DNA from: Burkholderiales bacterium
Lineage (GTDB): Bacteria > Pseudomonadota > Gammaproteobacteria > Burkholderiales > Burkholderiaceae_C
Assembly (NCBI GenBank): GCA_947474415.1
Contig: CANJKD010000194.1
Span: forward strand, 1-5,697
Direction of reading: 5' to 3'
Length of the DNA: 5,697 nucleotides
Under the pieces are notes generated by a model. The model had not been told where the DNA came from. It searched no databases and saw only the letters and a program-made list of their open reading frames with translations. Position numbers and translations under genes: made by a program. Of this stretch, positions 5,456 to 5,697 are shown piece by piece. Numbering within the stretch: position 1 is the first letter of the stretch; each line of letters begins with the position of its first letter.

Positions 5456-5697
5456 TTCGATGTCGGCCACCGTGGCCAGGAGCCGCTTGTTTGCCATGGG
5501 CAGCACGCTTGCGCTGATCGCCCTGGGGCTGGCCTGGGAGCTCTGGCTGGCCCCCACCGGCCGTGGCACGCTGGCGCTGAAGGTGCTGCCGCTGGCACTG
5601 GCCATCCCCGGACTGCTGAGGAACCGCATGTACACCTACCGCTGGGTCAGCCTGCTGGTGTGGCTGTACGCGGCCGAAGGTGCGGTTCGTGCCACCA
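5442..5697 (+). CDS. DUF2069 family membrane protein, N-terminal part (cut by window edge)
   Basis: Eighty-five complete codons are open to the right edge of the window. The peptide begins MNPVNSMSATVARSRLFAMG and shows hydrophobic segments at about residues 18-37, 44-60 and 67-80. LAWELWLAPTG (30-40), LKVLPLALAIPGLL (46-59) and RMYTYRWVSLLVWLYAAEG (62-80) are characteristic of DUF2069, a family of small inner-membrane proteins of unknown function common in Betaproteobacteria and Gammaproteobacteria. Members are usually about 110-140 residues, so most of the gene is present. The start is uncertain: the ATG at 5442 has no Shine-Dalgarno sequence. Alternatives are ATG at 5460, a TTG at 5487 placed four bases after AGGAG (5478-5482), and ATG at 5496. 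It diverges from yihY with 19 bp between start codons. Confidence 0.8.
   Translation, partial: MNPVNSMSATVARSRLFAMGSTLALIALGLAWELWLAPTGRGTLALKVLPLALAIPGLLRNRMYTYRWVSLLVWLYAAEGAVRAT

Noticed and set aside
1..5697. Mobile element, phage, defence or CRISPR system
   Set aside because: No transposase, integrase, nuclease or toxin-like gene, no terminal inverted repeats, no regularly spaced repeat-spacer array, and gene composition is uniform throughout.

Overview
The window is a GC-rich (roughly two thirds G+C by eye) stretch of bacterial chromosome with tightly packed genes. Protein sequences and gene neighbours point to a betaproteobacterium of the order Burkholderiales, probably near Rubrivivax, Leptothrix or Methylibium. 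That placement is an inference from remembered family resemblance, not from a search. No rRNA, tRNA, mobile element, phage gene or CRISPR array is visible, and all seven genes read as intact housekeeping or accessory-metabolism genes. The two at the window edges are cut by the window.

Layout. Positions 1-1878 form a minus-strand block: a tandem-CBS-domain protein (1414-1878), then aroC for chorismate synthase (140-1270), then the first 46 codons of an MFS transporter (1-140) whose ATG shares one base with the aroC stop (TGATG). The 143-bp gap between the CBS gene and aroC is unusually structured. In transcription order it holds a 6-bp inverted repeat enclosing a TAGAAT box, a perfect 9-bp stem closed by a cUUCGg tetraloop, and three 14-bp near-repeats ending 11 bp before the aroC start, which has no visible Shine-Dalgarno sequence.

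Positions 1879-1998 are a divergent control region between the CBS gene and a plus-strand pair. The pair is metY (1999-3324), a PLP-dependent O-acetylhomoserine sulfhydrylase, and an alpha/beta hydrolase (3324-4124) whose start overlaps the metY stop, again as TGATG. The hydrolase is therefore probably translationally coupled to a methionine-biosynthesis enzyme; its substrate is unknown.

A 62-bp convergent gap follows, then a YihY-type inner-membrane protein on the minus strand (4187-5422) and the start of a DUF2069 membrane protein on the plus strand (5442 to the window end). These two genes diverge with only 19 bp between their start codons. That gap is almost exactly filled by a perfect 7-bp inverted repeat whose loop reads TATGAT on the minus strand, with a TTGACA box 14 bp upstream, and neither gene has a Shine-Dalgarno sequence.

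No undescribed multi-gene system is evident. The most interesting signals are non-coding: the structured aroC leader and the compact yihY/DUF2069 start region.
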